A stretch of 50,941 nucleotides of DNA from Candidatus Magnetominusculus xianensis (GTDB lineage: Bacteria > Nitrospirota > Thermodesulfovibrionia > Thermodesulfovibrionales > Magnetobacteriaceae). Below are positions 8,349-17,529 of this stretch, piece by piece; within the stretch, counting starts at the first letter, position 1, and each line of letters opens with the position of its first letter. The DNA is taken from the NCBI GenBank assembly GCA_001541255.1, contig LNQR01000068.1, positions 1 through 50,941 of the forward strand. Direction: 5' to 3'. The position numbers were made by a program, and so were the translations under genes. A model generated the notes under the pieces. The model was not told the DNA's origin, ran no database searches, and was given only the letters and a program-made list of their open reading frames with translations.

Positions 8349-8738
8349 ATGACCTCAACGGCTGCTATAAAATATGACGAAAAAGGGCTTGTCCCTGTAA
8401 TAATACAAGACGTGAGGGATTCGGTCATTTTGATGATGGCCTATATGAACGCCCAGTCTCTAAATGAGACAATCACAACGGGATATACACATTTTTGGTC
8501 ACGCTCGCGTGGGAAATTCTGGAAAAAGGGCGAGACCTCCGGGCATGTGCAGGAAGTAAAGGAAATCCTCATAGACTGTGACGCCGATACCGTGCTGATA
8601 AAAGTTATCCAACACGGCCCGGGTGCCTGCCATACGGGGCACAGGAGCTGCTTCTATAGAAATATAAGCGGTGTGGAAACAGCTGAAAAGGTTTTTTCCG
8701 AAGAAGATGTCTACGGGAAAAAACACGACGGAAAGTAA
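8349..8738 (+). CDS. hisI: Phosphoribosyl-AMP cyclohydrolase
   Basis: 129 residues from the ATG at 8349, preceded by AAAAGGAGAG; longer upstream readings overlap the previous gene and lack homology. The family block is intact: [11 protein letters not shown], then [20 protein letters not shown] and the metal-binding Cys cluster ([11 protein letters not shown], then [13 protein letters not shown]). It opens the ring of PR-AMP in histidine biosynthesis. It is a stand-alone HisI, with HisE encoded separately in an overlapping frame. hisD lies 17 kb away, so his genes are dispersed. Confidence 0.95.
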   Translation: MTSTAAIKYDEKGLVPVIIQDVRDSVILMMAYMNAQSLNETITTGYTHFWSRSRGKFWKKGETSGHVQEVKEILIDCDADTVLIKVIQHGPGACHTGHRSCFYRNISGVETAEKVFSEEDVYGKKHDGK

Positions 8739-9051
8739 TACAGATAACTCTGAAGGCAACACTATTGAAGCGCTCTACCGCCTGATACTGCAAAGGAAAG
8801 AAACCCCCCAGGAACACTCCTACACCTGTTCCTTGTTCAGCCGCGGCAAGGACGAGATACTAAAGAAATTCGGGGAAGAGGCAGTCGAAGTTATAATTGC
8901 TGCAAAAGGACAGGGCAGACAGCGTCTCATCGAGGAACTCTCAGACCTGTGCTATCATGCGCTTGTCCTCATGGCCGATGAGGGCGTCTCACCGGAGGAT
9001 ATTTCTCTGGAACTCAACAAAAGATCGAAAGGACGCGATAACCCGCCGTAA
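8707..9051 (+). CDS. hisE: Phosphoribosyl-ATP pyrophosphatase
   Basis: 114 residues from the ATG at 8707; an ATG 36 bases upstream is possible but would add a basic stretch not seen in HisE. The MazG-like alpha-helical core is clear: [39 protein letters not shown] with the metal-binding EExxE, and [16 protein letters not shown]. It removes pyrophosphate from PR-ATP, the step before HisI. Its first 32 bases overlap the end of hisI in another frame, so the pair is likely translationally linked. Confidence 0.92.
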   Translation: MSTGKNTTESNTDNSEGNTIEALYRLILQRKETPQEHSYTCSLFSRGKDEILKKFGEEAVEVIIAAKGQGRQRLIEELSDLCYHALVLMADEGVSPEDISLELNKRSKGRDNPP

Positions 9052-9138
9052 CCCGACAGCGCTAATAACGTATGTTATAGCACAGACATACTCAATGAGA
9101 TTGTATCCGCAGCCCGGCAACCCAACTTGAATATATTA

Positions 9139-9921
9139 CTAATTAAACAATATACCTTTTAGCTGCTTGACGCCTTTTTCATCGGCAAGATACGTCAGAC
9201 TTGCCTGCACACCGGATACGTTACCGTCTGCCTGTTTTACTTCCACTAATTGGTAGAATGTCCCCTTTTCATACAACTCACGAAATGCCTGCCTCTTATC
9301 TGCGGTCAGCATGAAAACCGTATCCACTTTTCTATCTTTGATATTGTCTATGTTATCATATTTAAGGAGCTTTAGACCTGTTTTATTAACTAAAACGATG
9401 TTCTGCTCTGCGTCAACGACGCATATCCCCATCTGACAGCTTTCTATGAACTGCTCCAGCAAGTCGGACTGATATTTCCATTTATCTATCTTTGTTTTAA
9501 TCTTCTTGCTGTCTTCTATCATTTTATTCATGAACTCGTCGGCATTATACATCTTGATTAAGTGTTCAACTGTTTCGACAAGTTCTGGCTCATCCCACGG
9601 CTTGTGGATGTACTTATTAACGGCCCCTTTGTTTATGGCGTCAACCGCCGCATCAATATCGGAGTAACCTGTCAGGAGTACTTTTTTACATCTGGGTTTA
9701 ATCTTATTTATCTCTTGCAGGAGTACTGCCCCTGTCATAATTGGCATTCTTTGGTCAGAGATGACAACCGCGATTTCATTATCCTGAATTATATTTAAAG
9801 CCTCAACCCCATTGGTTGCGGTCTTCACATCATAAGTATCCATAAACGTGTCGTATAACGAATCTAATATGTCCTGCTCATCGTCTACGCACAGTATAGC
9901 TTGTTTTCCACCACCTGACAT
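9139..9921 (-). CDS. Response regulator with REC and PAS domains
   Basis: 260 residues from the ATG at 9921, which has AGGAGGGAG at the right distance; an in-frame upstream start would lack one. The receiver domain (about 8-125) has DD at 13-14, the phosphoacceptor Asp56 in ISDQRMP, Thr near 84 in LLTGYS and Lys in YIHKPW. The ending AINKGAVNKYIHKPWDE is typical of RpfG-like regulators. After a helical linker comes a PAS domain (about 150-255; MGICVVDAEQNIVLVN). No DNA-binding, HD-GYP or kinase output is present, so it may act by protein contact or ligand sensing. No partner kinase is adjacent. Confidence 0.9.
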   Translation of the reverse strand: MSGGGKQAILCVDDEQDILDSLYDTFMDTYDVKTATNGVEALNIIQDNEIAVVISDQRMPIMTGAVLLQEINKIKPRCKKVLLTGYSDIDAAVDAINKGAVNKYIHKPWDEPELVETVEHLIKMYNADEFMNKMIEDSKKIKTKIDKWKYQSDLLEQFIESCQMGICVVDAEQNIVLVNKTGLKLLKYDNIDNIKDRKVDTVFMLTADKRQAFRELYEKGTFYQLVEVKQADGNVSGVQASLTYLADEKGVKQLKGILFN

Positions 9922-10245
9922 TTTATCTCCCTCCTGATTACGTATAACGACTGCTTTTAGTATTTTGCTGTGCGAATTTACAAGTGGCACACGAACCCAC
10001 TGCCTAAGACTGTCTTCTGTTAACCTCTCACTGCCCTGTGTTCTATGATATTATTAAGTATCGGGAAAAATTTTGTCAAGCTAAAAATTAGTTCATGTCA
10101 TCGCTGCTCTCAAATATATTGCCAGTTTTAGGGTTGGGGGAATATTTATATGCAGCCTATTGCCATATATTATTTTACAGGCAATTTTGTATATAATGTA
10201 CTGAGCTATAACTAAGGAGATTAGCAAAAAGGCGGTGATAATGGC
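9922..10245. promoter_or_regulatory. Divergent intergenic region between the response regulator and YeeE genes
   Basis: 324 bp without a gene. On the minus strand TTGACA (10074-10079) and TTATTA-complement TAATAA (10051-10056) at 17-bp spacing form a candidate promoter for the response regulator, giving a leader of about 120 nt. On the plus strand TATAAT (10192-10197) lies about 48 bp before the YeeE start but has no convincing -35. The remainder is AT-rich and shows no further structure. Confidence 0.45.
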
Positions 10246-10782
10246 ATGAATTATCTGAAGAAGAAGCAGTGGTGGCTGTTTACAGTGGGGGTGTTGTTCG
10301 CCCTGTTAGAGCTGCTGTCATTTTACATGTCAAAGCGTCCGTTAGGCGCGTCGAGGGGATATGCAGTCATAGGCTCAATAATAGAGTATGTGCTTTTTCC
10401 TGAGCACGCGAAGACTGTTGCATATTGGAACGCCTATGAGCCAGTCATAGAATGGACTGTAGCAGTGCTGGTTGGGATAGTGAGCGGGAGCATGTTTTCA
10501 TCTGTGTATTCGGGGGAGTTCAAGCTTACAGTAGTGCCGCAGATGTGGAAGACCTCAAAGGGGTCGTCTGTGATGAGGCGGTTGATTTGGGCATTTATAG
10601 GCGGGGTGATGATAGGTTTTGGTTCGAGGCTTGCGATGGGCTGTACGCTTGGGATGCTCATATCGGGAGTAATACAATTAACACCTGCGGGGTTTATATT
10701 TATGATGTCTTTGTGGATGGGTGGAATGCTGATGACGGTGTTGTTTTATAGATTGAGAACGGTAACGCTTCACAGGGGATAG
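10246..10782 (+). CDS. YeeE/YedE-family sulfur transport protein, first half
   Basis: 178 residues with four to five hydrophobic helices. The conserved family block is FGSRLAMGCTLGMLISGV (about 125-142), where the Cys belongs to the conserved cysteine set through which TsuA/YeeE passes thiosulfate. It is about half the length of single-chain YeeE. The next gene supplies the second half. Start: ATG 10246 with GGCGGTGA upstream; an ATG five bases earlier is closed by a stop after two codons. A sulfur-compound uptake role is inferred from the family. Confidence 0.85.
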   Translation: MNYLKKKQWWLFTVGVLFALLELLSFYMSKRPLGASRGYAVIGSIIEYVLFPEHAKTVAYWNAYEPVIEWTVAVLVGIVSGSMFSSVYSGEFKLTVVPQMWKTSKGSSVMRRLIWAFIGGVMIGFGSRLAMGCTLGMLISGVIQLTPAGFIFMMSLWMGGMLMTVLFYRLRTVTLHRG

Positions 10783-10784
10783 GT

Positions 10785-11468
10785 ATGGATGGGATATTGA
10801 TGAGATTAAAGGATACCTTTGACCCCTCAACGATAGAGGCGGTAAGGGGTCCGGCAAGTCTGTATGGCGGTCTGATTGTAGGGTTTCTGCTTGGGATTGT
10901 CCTGCAAAAGGGGAGACTTGGTAAGTTTGATATAGTATCAGGGATGTTCAGGATGCAGGATTTCACATTTTGGAGAGTGGGAACGCCGCTTCTGATGTTT
11001 GGAATGGTGCTTATTTATTTTTTCAAGGACATAGGGGTTGTGGAGCTTTACCTGCCGAGGACAGTAGTACTTGCCCAGTTATTTGGCGGTGTGTTGTTTG
11101 GAGCAGGGCTTGCGATAGCGGGGTACTGTCCGGCGATAGCGGCGTGTGCCCTGGGTGAGGGCGCCCTTGATGCCTTTGTTGCAATGGCTGGAATTGTTTT
11201 CGGGTCGATACTCTACGCCGAGATGTATGATGGCACGCAACTTGACAAGATAGTGTCGTTTATAGATTTGGGCAGGGTTACATTTCCTGAGATATTTTTA
11301 GTGTTCAATCACTGGTTTTTTATCATGGGATTTGTGTTTATGTGCGCGATGTTTTTACTGGGCATAAGCATGTACGACGAGTTCCTGAAGGCATCGTTTT
11401 CTCTGATAGACAAGGTTGGTGAAAAACTCAGCGGCAGTAAGGTAGAAAGAAGAAAACAACCCAGATAG
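10785..11468 (+). CDS. YeeE/YedE-family sulfur transport protein, second half
   Basis: 227 residues with about five hydrophobic helices, starting 2 bp after the preceding gene with AGGGGAT as ribosome-binding site. The conserved cysteine block is GAGLAIAGYCPAIAACALGEG (about 107-127). A preceding segment YGGLIVGFLLGIVLQKGRLG matches the first helix of the family. The two adjacent halves are expected to assemble as a heteromer equivalent to one full-length thiosulfate/sulfur transporter. No tusA-like sulfur carrier is next to them. Confidence 0.85.
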   Translation: MDGILMRLKDTFDPSTIEAVRGPASLYGGLIVGFLLGIVLQKGRLGKFDIVSGMFRMQDFTFWRVGTPLLMFGMVLIYFFKDIGVVELYLPRTVVLAQLFGGVLFGAGLAIAGYCPAIAACALGEGALDAFVAMAGIVFGSILYAEMYDGTQLDKIVSFIDLGRVTFPEIFLVFNHWFFIMGFVFMCAMFLLGISMYDEFLKASFSLIDKVGEKLSGSKVERRKQPR

Positions 11469-11539
11469 ACGCAGCCTGACCACGGCAGCACAGCATATCA
11501 GCCCTGATTGAAAGGCTTTAGCAGTGCGGAGTAGAAGCT

Positions 11540-13456
11540 ATGCAAAATCTATTGCAAGACCTTGTGAAACTACTTGAACAGGATGACCGTTTGGTTGTGG
11601 AAGGGCAGTTACTCAAGAATAAAATTGTTGAATTGGCCTTGGGTATGGACGCTGGCTTGATCCGGCTGCTATTGACACATGAAGGCATTCGCAGGCATTT
11701 CTTTACCAGTATAGACGATATTTTAGTTTTCGATAAAATAAAATTCCAGCAATTTGTAAGCAACAAGGAATTCTTACCAGACAGCTACACTGCCTTCAAA
11801 AATAAAATCGGGTTAACGGTGGACACACGCTATTTGACTGACAGCGGGGAAGTTGTATTGGCGTGGCCCTATAAGGACTGTGTTTTGGAAGGAGGCCAAA
11901 CAAAGGAAGACGCAAGGCGAAATGAGATTTTTTGGAATGAAACACTTGCACCGGACGAAATTGACAGGCTGTTGTCGCCAAAGGTGCTTACGGGTTTCAA
12001 ACGATGTGACAAAGACGGGCAACACAGTGTCACAAGCATCAGCCGCGAAGATAACCTGATTATCAAGGGGAACAATCTGATAGCCCTCCATACTCTGGCA
12101 AAGACTTATGCTGGAAAGGTAAAACTGATTTATATTGATCCTCCTTATAACTTAGGCACTGACAGTTTCAAGTATAACGATAGTTTTAACCATTCCACAT
12201 GGCTGACCTTTATGCAAAACAGACTTGAGATAGCAAAAACTCTTCTCATGTCTAATGGGATAGTCTTTATCCATATTGGCGACACAGAAATGCACTATCT
12301 AAAATTATTAGCGGACGCTGTCTTCGGTCGGGAACATTTTATTGCAACGGTGCCGCGTAAAACCAGAAGCGGCAAAAGTGATGTTCCTTATAAGTTGTCG
12401 CAGGATTATGATTGGATGCTTGTTTATACAAAAAATGCAAGACCGAATGAAGACTTATTCCATCGAAAGGTGTCACGTAAATATTACAAAACGCCTGATT
12501 TTCCTGATGATGAGTGGAGACTGTCGGATTTAACTACTCAGCGCACAGTAACTGAAAGGCCAAACTCGAATTTTACACTTATAAATCCGCGAACTGGCGA
12601 CGAATTTTTTGTGAATCAAAATAGATGCTGGGGTATTACAAGAGACAGCATTGATGAGTACATTACAAAACAGCGAATCGTTTTCCCTGGAGATTATGAT
12701 TTCTTAGACATTGCGCAACCCGCTCTGCGTGTCTTCAAATCAGATGAAATTCAGAAAAACGGTGATGACTATGACAAGGCATACGTATCAACCGAGTTTC
12801 TTAATCTTATTTCAAATGACCTTTTGAAAAAGACGACAAACAAAAAAGGAACAGATGAGATTGTAGGTTTGTTTGGAGACAAGGCTTTTTCCTACCCAAA
12901 GAATGAACTGCTACTGCATAAAATCATTGAATACACGACAAAAGCAGGTGACATCGTGCTTGACTTCTTCATTGGAAGCGGCACTACCGCAGCTGTAGCC
13001 CACAAAATGGGCAGACGCTATGTTGGCGTCGAACAGATGGATTACATTAATACCATAACAGTTGAACGAATGAAAAAGGTGATGGCAGGAGAGCAGGGCG
13101 GGATTTCCAAAACCGTTGGCTGGCATGGCGGAGGTTCTTTCATTTATTGTGAATTGGCACGTGCAAATCAGGTTTTTGTTGACCGCATACAGTCTGCAAA
13201 AGACGTTCAGGAATTACAGTCAATCTATATGGAGATGCAGGACAAGGCATTTTTGAGTTATAGGATTGATCCGAAAAAGATTGACCAGACTATTTCTGAT
13301 TTCAGAGCCTTGAGTTTCAAAGACCAGCAGCGTTTTCTTATTGAGGTGCTTGATAAAAATATGCTCTATGTACCGTTGAGCGAAATAGACGATGACACCT
13401 ATGGCATAAGCGATGAAGACAAGAAATTGAATCGGCAATTTTTTGATCTCCGGTAA
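11540..13456 (+). CDS. Type III restriction-modification DNA methyltransferase (Mod)
   Basis: 638 residues. Motif IV DPPYNLGTDSFKYNDSF is near residue 200 and motif I DFFIGSGTTAAVAHKMG near 475. That order and the DPPY sequence mark a beta-class N6-adenine methyltransferase of the type III Mod family. The middle (about 270-460) is the target-recognition region. Mod alone methylates, and with Res it forms the restriction complex. The frame is intact and I see no simple-sequence tract that would make it phase-variable. The ribosome-binding site is weak (CGGAG) and no clear promoter was seen in the 71 bp upstream. The gene looks more AT-rich than its neighbours, consistent with acquisition. Confidence 0.93.
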   Translation: MQNLLQDLVKLLEQDDRLVVEGQLLKNKIVELALGMDAGLIRLLLTHEGIRRHFFTSIDDILVFDKIKFQQFVSNKEFLPDSYTAFKNKIGLTVDTRYLTDSGEVVLAWPYKDCVLEGGQTKEDARRNEIFWNETLAPDEIDRLLSPKVLTGFKRCDKDGQHSVTSISREDNLIIKGNNLIALHTLAKTYAGKVKLIYIDPPYNLGTDSFKYNDSFNHSTWLTFMQNRLEIAKTLLMSNGIVFIHIGDTEMHYLKLLADAVFGREHFIATVPRKTRSGKSDVPYKLSQDYDWMLVYTKNARPNEDLFHRKVSRKYYKTPDFPDDEWRLSDLTTQRTVTERPNSNFTLINPRTGDEFFVNQNRCWGITRDSIDEYITKQRIVFPGDYDFLDIAQPALRVFKSDEIQKNGDDYDKAYVSTEFLNLISNDLLKKTTNKKGTDEIVGLFGDKAFSYPKNELLLHKIIEYTTKAGDIVLDFFIGSGTTAAVAHKMGRRYVGVEQMDYINTITVERMKKVMAGEQGGISKTVGWHGGGSFIYCELARANQVFVDRIQSAKDVQELQSIYMEMQDKAFLSYRIDPKKIDQTISDFRALSFKDQQRFLIEVLDKNMLYVPLSEIDDDTYGISDEDKKLNRQFFDLR

Positions 13457-13468
13457 TGCGTGGCAGCT

Positions 13469-16099
13469 ATGAACGACATTAAGACACTGCATCAGATTCT
13501 GATAGAGGAACTCGGAAACAAAAACATTGAAAAAACGGAGCTGCCAGCCGTGATAACTGGCAATCTGAACTCGTCATTCACGATACGGCCTTATCAGGAA
13601 CGCACATTCCGGTTTTTTCTGAACTACTGGCAGGAGGATTTTAACGGTAAGCCGCTTGAGAACCATCAACTGCTGTTTCACATGGCCACAGGAAGCGGCA
13701 AGACCCTGATAATGGCAGGGCTGATGCTGTACCTATATGCACAGGGCTATCGCAATTTTCTGTTTTTTGTCAACAGCTCCAATATCATTGACAAGACAAG
13801 GGATAATTTTCTGAACCCACTGTCCGGCAAATACCTGCTTGCCCCCCAAATAAGCCTACGTGACAGGTATTTTACAGTGCGGGAAGCAGATAATTTTCAA
13901 TCAACTAATAGCGGCGATATCAATATCGTATTTTCAACAATTCAAGGCTTGCATGACAGGCTGAACAATCCCCATGAAAACAGCCTTACTTATGATGATT
14001 TTGAAAATCAGAAAATCGTCCTTATTTCCGATGAGGCACACCATATCAATGCCAGCACAAAAAAGGGCAGGAATCCCACACAGAGCGGTCTTTTCGAGTC
14101 TGAAAGCTGGGAAACCACTGTGCAGCGTATTTTTATGGCTAATCCTGAAAATGTCCTGCTGGAGTTTACGGCTACGGTGGATTTTTCCGATCAAAATCTG
14201 GAAGCTAAATACAAGCCAAAACTGATTTTCGATTATACGCTCAAAGAGTTTCGTAAAGACGGCTATTCTAAAGAAGTAAAGGTATTGCAGGCCGACTTGC
14301 CGTCGTTTGACAGGGCATTGCAGGCAGTGTTGCTTTCTCAGTACCGCCGCAAGATTTTTGAAAAGAACAAACTCGCGCTTAAGCCCGTTATTCTTTTCAA
14401 ATCCAAAACCATTAAAGAGAGCGAGGCATTTTTCGAGGAATTCAAAACCGGCATTTCTTCACTAACCGGCAAGAATCTTGCTGATATTCAAGCACACAGC
14501 AAGGACAATATGACAGTGGCAATGTTTGCCTATTACAAAACCGCTGGTATCACCTTTGATAATCTTGCAATTGAGCTAAAAGCAGATTTCTCCGAAGACA
14601 AGCTCATCATTGTAAACAGCAAGAAAGACAGTGAAGAGAAACAGTTGATAGTTAATTCACTGGAGGCCGATAACAACGGGTACCGGGCTGTATTTGCAGT
14701 TGACATGCTTAATGAGGGTTGGGACGTGCTGAATCTCTTTGATATAGTGCGCCTTTATAACACACGCGACGTCAAGGCGGGGAAAATAGGCAAAACAACC
14801 ATGACCGAAGCGCAGTTAATCGGGCGTGGAGCCCGTTATTGTCCGTTCCGGCTATCGCCTGACCAACCTGTTGATCAGCGAAAATATGACCATGACATTG
14901 GTAATGAAATGAGGATTTGTGAGGAACTAGTTTATCACAGCGCCTATAATCCACAATACATTCAGGAATTAAACACTGCCTTGCATGAAATAGGCATCAA
15001 ACCGAAAGAAATACGCCAGCGAACCATTACCCTAAAGGAATCGTTCAAACAAACAAAACTTTATAAGAATGAGTACATATTTCTCAACAGTCGGCAACAA
15101 CATGACCGCCGTGATATTTTTGGCTTACCCTATCCACTGATTCAAAAAAACTATACCTTTAAGCTGCACACCGGCCAGAGCCAGACCAGCGCCTTTTTTG
15201 AGGAAACTAACGGCCGTAAAGCCGCCATTGATAAAACAGCAAAGGATTATAAGCTGTCGGAGTTTGGTGTTTCAGTCATGCGAAAGGCCATGCAGCGCCT
15301 TGGCTTCTACCAATTTGATAATCTAAAAAAATATTTTCCACATCTTAGATCAGCACAGGAATTTATAACTTCTGAGTACTATCTTGCCAAAATTAAAGTT
15401 GAAATCTCCGGTCATTCCAGCCACGTAAATAATTTGCTTCCTGAAGATAAACTGCAGGCAGCGACAACAGTCCTGATGGAACTTGCAGACAATATTAATT
15501 CTGACAACATGGAATATAGGGGCACTCAGGAATTTCTGCCCTCTATGCTCAAAGATATAATCACAGACAAAACGCTCAATTTTCCTATGAATGAATCTGA
15601 GGACAAGCAATCCGGGAAGTCTATGAGCAACGCCAATGAAACGCCCGAAAAATATCACCTTGATTTGACTAAGCGGGACTGGTTTGTGTTTGACGATTTC
15701 TTCGGGACTGACGAAGAGAAGCTGCTCATTAAATTTATCGACAAGCACTATGACACACTGAAAAATAAGTTCAAAGACGCTTATTTGGTTCGTAATGAAA
15801 GACACTTTAAGATATATAGCTTTGAAGACGGCAGACCGCTTGAGCCTGATTTTCTGCTTTATCTCTCCGGTAAGAAAAACAAGGACACCATGTATTATCA
15901 AGTGTTTATCGAGCCAAAAGGTGGACACCTTCTCTTGAATGATAGATGGAAAGAAAAAATGCTTGCAAGTCTGAAGGACAAGGCTGTCATTAATCAATTA
16001 TGGAAAGATAAAAAATATGTTGTATGGGGTATGCCATTCTTTAATAGTGAACAGAATATGCGCGAGTTTGAGGCAGCCTTTAAGTCACTTGTTGAATAA
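13469..16099 (+). CDS. Type III restriction enzyme, helicase-nuclease subunit (Res)
   Basis: 876 residues from the ATG at 13469; a GTG three codons earlier (13460) is an alternative. It starts 12 bp after mod. Superfamily 2 helicase motifs are complete: Walker A MATGSGKT (about 72), DEAH box ISDEAHH (about 187), motif III FTAT (about 235) and motif VI QLIGRGARY (about 450). Near the C-terminus PDFLLY followed by YQVFIEPKGG gives the PD-ExK nuclease residues (about 793-816). The subunit translocates or slides between two inversely oriented sites and cuts DNA. No truncation is seen. A frame over 200 codons long on the opposite strand (15350-15997) is only a shadow. Confidence 0.94.
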   Translation: MNDIKTLHQILIEELGNKNIEKTELPAVITGNLNSSFTIRPYQERTFRFFLNYWQEDFNGKPLENHQLLFHMATGSGKTLIMAGLMLYLYAQGYRNFLFFVNSSNIIDKTRDNFLNPLSGKYLLAPQISLRDRYFTVREADNFQSTNSGDINIVFSTIQGLHDRLNNPHENSLTYDDFENQKIVLISDEAHHINASTKKGRNPTQSGLFESESWETTVQRIFMANPENVLLEFTATVDFSDQNLEAKYKPKLIFDYTLKEFRKDGYSKEVKVLQADLPSFDRALQAVLLSQYRRKIFEKNKLALKPVILFKSKTIKESEAFFEEFKTGISSLTGKNLADIQAHSKDNMTVAMFAYYKTAGITFDNLAIELKADFSEDKLIIVNSKKDSEEKQLIVNSLEADNNGYRAVFAVDMLNEGWDVLNLFDIVRLYNTRDVKAGKIGKTTMTEAQLIGRGARYCPFRLSPDQPVDQRKYDHDIGNEMRICEELVYHSAYNPQYIQELNTALHEIGIKPKEIRQRTITLKESFKQTKLYKNEYIFLNSRQQHDRRDIFGLPYPLIQKNYTFKLHTGQSQTSAFFEETNGRKAAIDKTAKDYKLSEFGVSVMRKAMQRLGFYQFDNLKKYFPHLRSAQEFITSEYYLAKIKVEISGHSSHVNNLLPEDKLQAATTVLMELADNINSDNMEYRGTQEFLPSMLKDIITDKTLNFPMNESEDKQSGKSMSNANETPEKYHLDLTKRDWFVFDDFFGTDEEKLLIKFIDKHYDTLKNKFKDAYLVRNERHFKIYSFEDGRPLEPDFLLYLSGKKNKDTMYYQVFIEPKGGHLLLNDRWKEKMLASLKDKAVINQLWKDKKYVVWGMPFFNSEQNMREFEAAFKSLVE

Positions 16100-16115
16100 G
16101 GTCTCAGGATAGGCG

Positions 16116-16877
16116 TCACGAGAGCGCGTTTGCTATGCGGGCAAACTCATCTATGCTGAGGGTCTCCGGTCTTCTTCGCGGGTCGATTCCTATAGACTTG
16201 AGTAAATCACCAATGTCTGCGCAAAACCCTCGCAGATTGTTTGCCAACGTCTTCCTGCGCATGGAAAACGACGTTTTAACGACTGCAATGAATAATTTCT
16301 CGTTAGTAAGCTGCACCTTTTTATCCTTTAACACATTAAACCCTACAACTGCGGAGTCCACTTCAGGCGGCGGCCTGAACGAATCCCGGCGAACGATAAA
16401 CTTGATTTCCGGGTCGCTTACAAGCTGCGTCATTATCGACAGTACCCCATATGATTTCTTCCCTGGCGGTGAGGCAATGCGCTCTGCTATTTCCTTTTGA
16501 ACCATAAGGGTCATGCCTGTGAGCGTATCTGTTTCGTCAAGCAGTCGAAATATCAGCGGCGTGGTTACGTAATATGGTATATTCGCGGCTACTTTAAACG
16601 TGCCTATTGCCCTGTAATCATACTTCAACGCATCACCGTGGACAAGCTCAAGATTGCAAACGCCTCTGAAACGCACTTTTAGCCTGTCATAGAGGTTTTT
16701 GTCAAGCTCTATGGCGATGACGGTCTTTGCCCTATCAATGAGTTTCTCTGTAAGAGGGCCTGTGCCGGGGCCGATTTCCACTACTGTGTCATCAGCGGAA
16801 ATGTTTGCAGCATTTGCGATTTTCTCAAGAATCGCGTCATCATAGAGGAAGTGCTGACCTAATTTTCTCTTTTTCAC
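16116..16877 (-). CDS. rsmA: 16S rRNA dimethyladenosine transferase RsmA (KsgA)
   Basis: 253 residues. The N-terminus KRKLGQHFLYDDAIL is the family signature. The SAM-binding motif VEIGPGTGPLTEKL and motif IV NIPYYVTTPLIFRLL are present, followed by SFRPPPEVDSAVV and the C-terminal helical domain. It dimethylates two adjacent adenines of the 16S rRNA 3' hairpin during 30S maturation. It converges with res, with only 16 bp between the stop codons and no obvious terminator. A TATAAT on the minus strand (16891-16896) is a possible -10 box. Confidence 0.96.
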   Translation of the reverse strand: MKKRKLGQHFLYDDAILEKIANAANISADDTVVEIGPGTGPLTEKLIDRAKTVIAIELDKNLYDRLKVRFRGVCNLELVHGDALKYDYRAIGTFKVAANIPYYVTTPLIFRLLDETDTLTGMTLMVQKEIAERIASPPGKKSYGVLSIMTQLVSDPEIKFIVRRDSFRPPPEVDSAVVGFNVLKDKKVQLTNEKLFIAVVKTSFSMRRKTLANNLRGFCADIGDLLKSIGIDPRRRPETLSIDEFARIANALS

Positions 16878-17017
16878 AGGCTTAGTATATATTATAATGG
16901 ATTGCTCTGGCTTATTGACACTGCCACGGAATCTCCACGGCTGCTTGAAATAAATATATCAAAAGATTTAATATATTAACGGTTGAGGCTCAGGCTTAAA
17001 AAATATTTTTTTGGGCC

Positions 17018-17044
17018 TAAAGTTTCCTGTTCTTTTACCGATAA
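17018..17044 (+). promoter_or_regulatory. Sigma-28 (FliA)-type promoter
   Basis: TAAAGTTT (17018-17025), an 11-bp spacer, and ACCGATAA (17037-17044). The E. coli FliA consensus is TAAAGTTT-N11-GCCGATAA, so the -35 is perfect, the spacing exact and the -10 differs at one base. It lies 43 bp before the first of two genes, the second of which encodes a FlaG-like protein. Confidence 0.85.
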
Positions 17045-17087
17045 GAAAGGTGAACACTTCAGAATAACAAAAAGGAGGTAATTTATT

Positions 17088-17417
17088 ATGGCAGTCACTA
17101 TTATACAAGAGTCAACAAGTGCATACGCGGCAGCATATAAAACCGGCAATACACAGCAGTCTGCTGGCGGTCAGAATCCTGCTGGCACAAATGGCACTGT
17201 CGGCACAGAGACAAATGCACAGCAAAATCAACCGGCTGCAATTGTCAACATTTCATCACAAGCGAGAGAAGCTGCAAACACGAATCAGGCAGAAACTGCC
17301 GGAGCTACGGGTGCTGCGCAGAACACTGTACAGAGCGATCAGAATGTGAACGGGCAAAATCAACAGTATCCTAAGGGGATTTGGGAGTCGTTTTCTAAAT
17401 CGGTTCAGGGACTTTAA
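17088..17417 (+). CDS. Small low-complexity protein under sigma-28 control
   Basis: 109 residues, strong ribosome-binding site (AAAAAGGAGGT). No recognised family. The composition is dominated by A, N, Q, G and T with almost no hydrophobic core, so it is probably intrinsically disordered. There is no signal peptide and no membrane segment. One ordered-looking patch, AAIVNISSQAREAA (about 50-63), resembles the short V-x-(I/L)-S-x-x-A-(R/K)-E motif seen in several small flagellar-locus proteins (FlgM-like). A matching patch, VKVTITNAGKEML, occurs in the downstream gene. Given the promoter, a role late in flagellar or surface assembly is likely, but this is inference. Confidence 0.8.
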   Translation: MAVTIIQESTSAYAAAYKTGNTQQSAGGQNPAGTNGTVGTETNAQQNQPAAIVNISSQAREAANTNQAETAGATGAAQNTVQSDQNVNGQNQQYPKGIWESFSKSVQGL

Positions 17418-17529
17418 ATACTCATAACTATGGTTGCTCAACTATAAGTTAACAAAGTTTGCAGGGAGATGCAGCGCAAACAAAGCAGAAAGAAAGACTA
17501 AACGTGTTGAAAAGTGAGGAGAATTAAGT

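Noticed and set aside
11540..13456. Phase-variable mod gene
   Set aside because: I looked for homopolymer or tetranucleotide tracts in and before mod and saw none.
15350..15997. 215-codon minus-strand frame inside res
   Set aside because: Antisense shadow of the intact Res C-terminal region; no recognisable motif and no ribosome-binding site.
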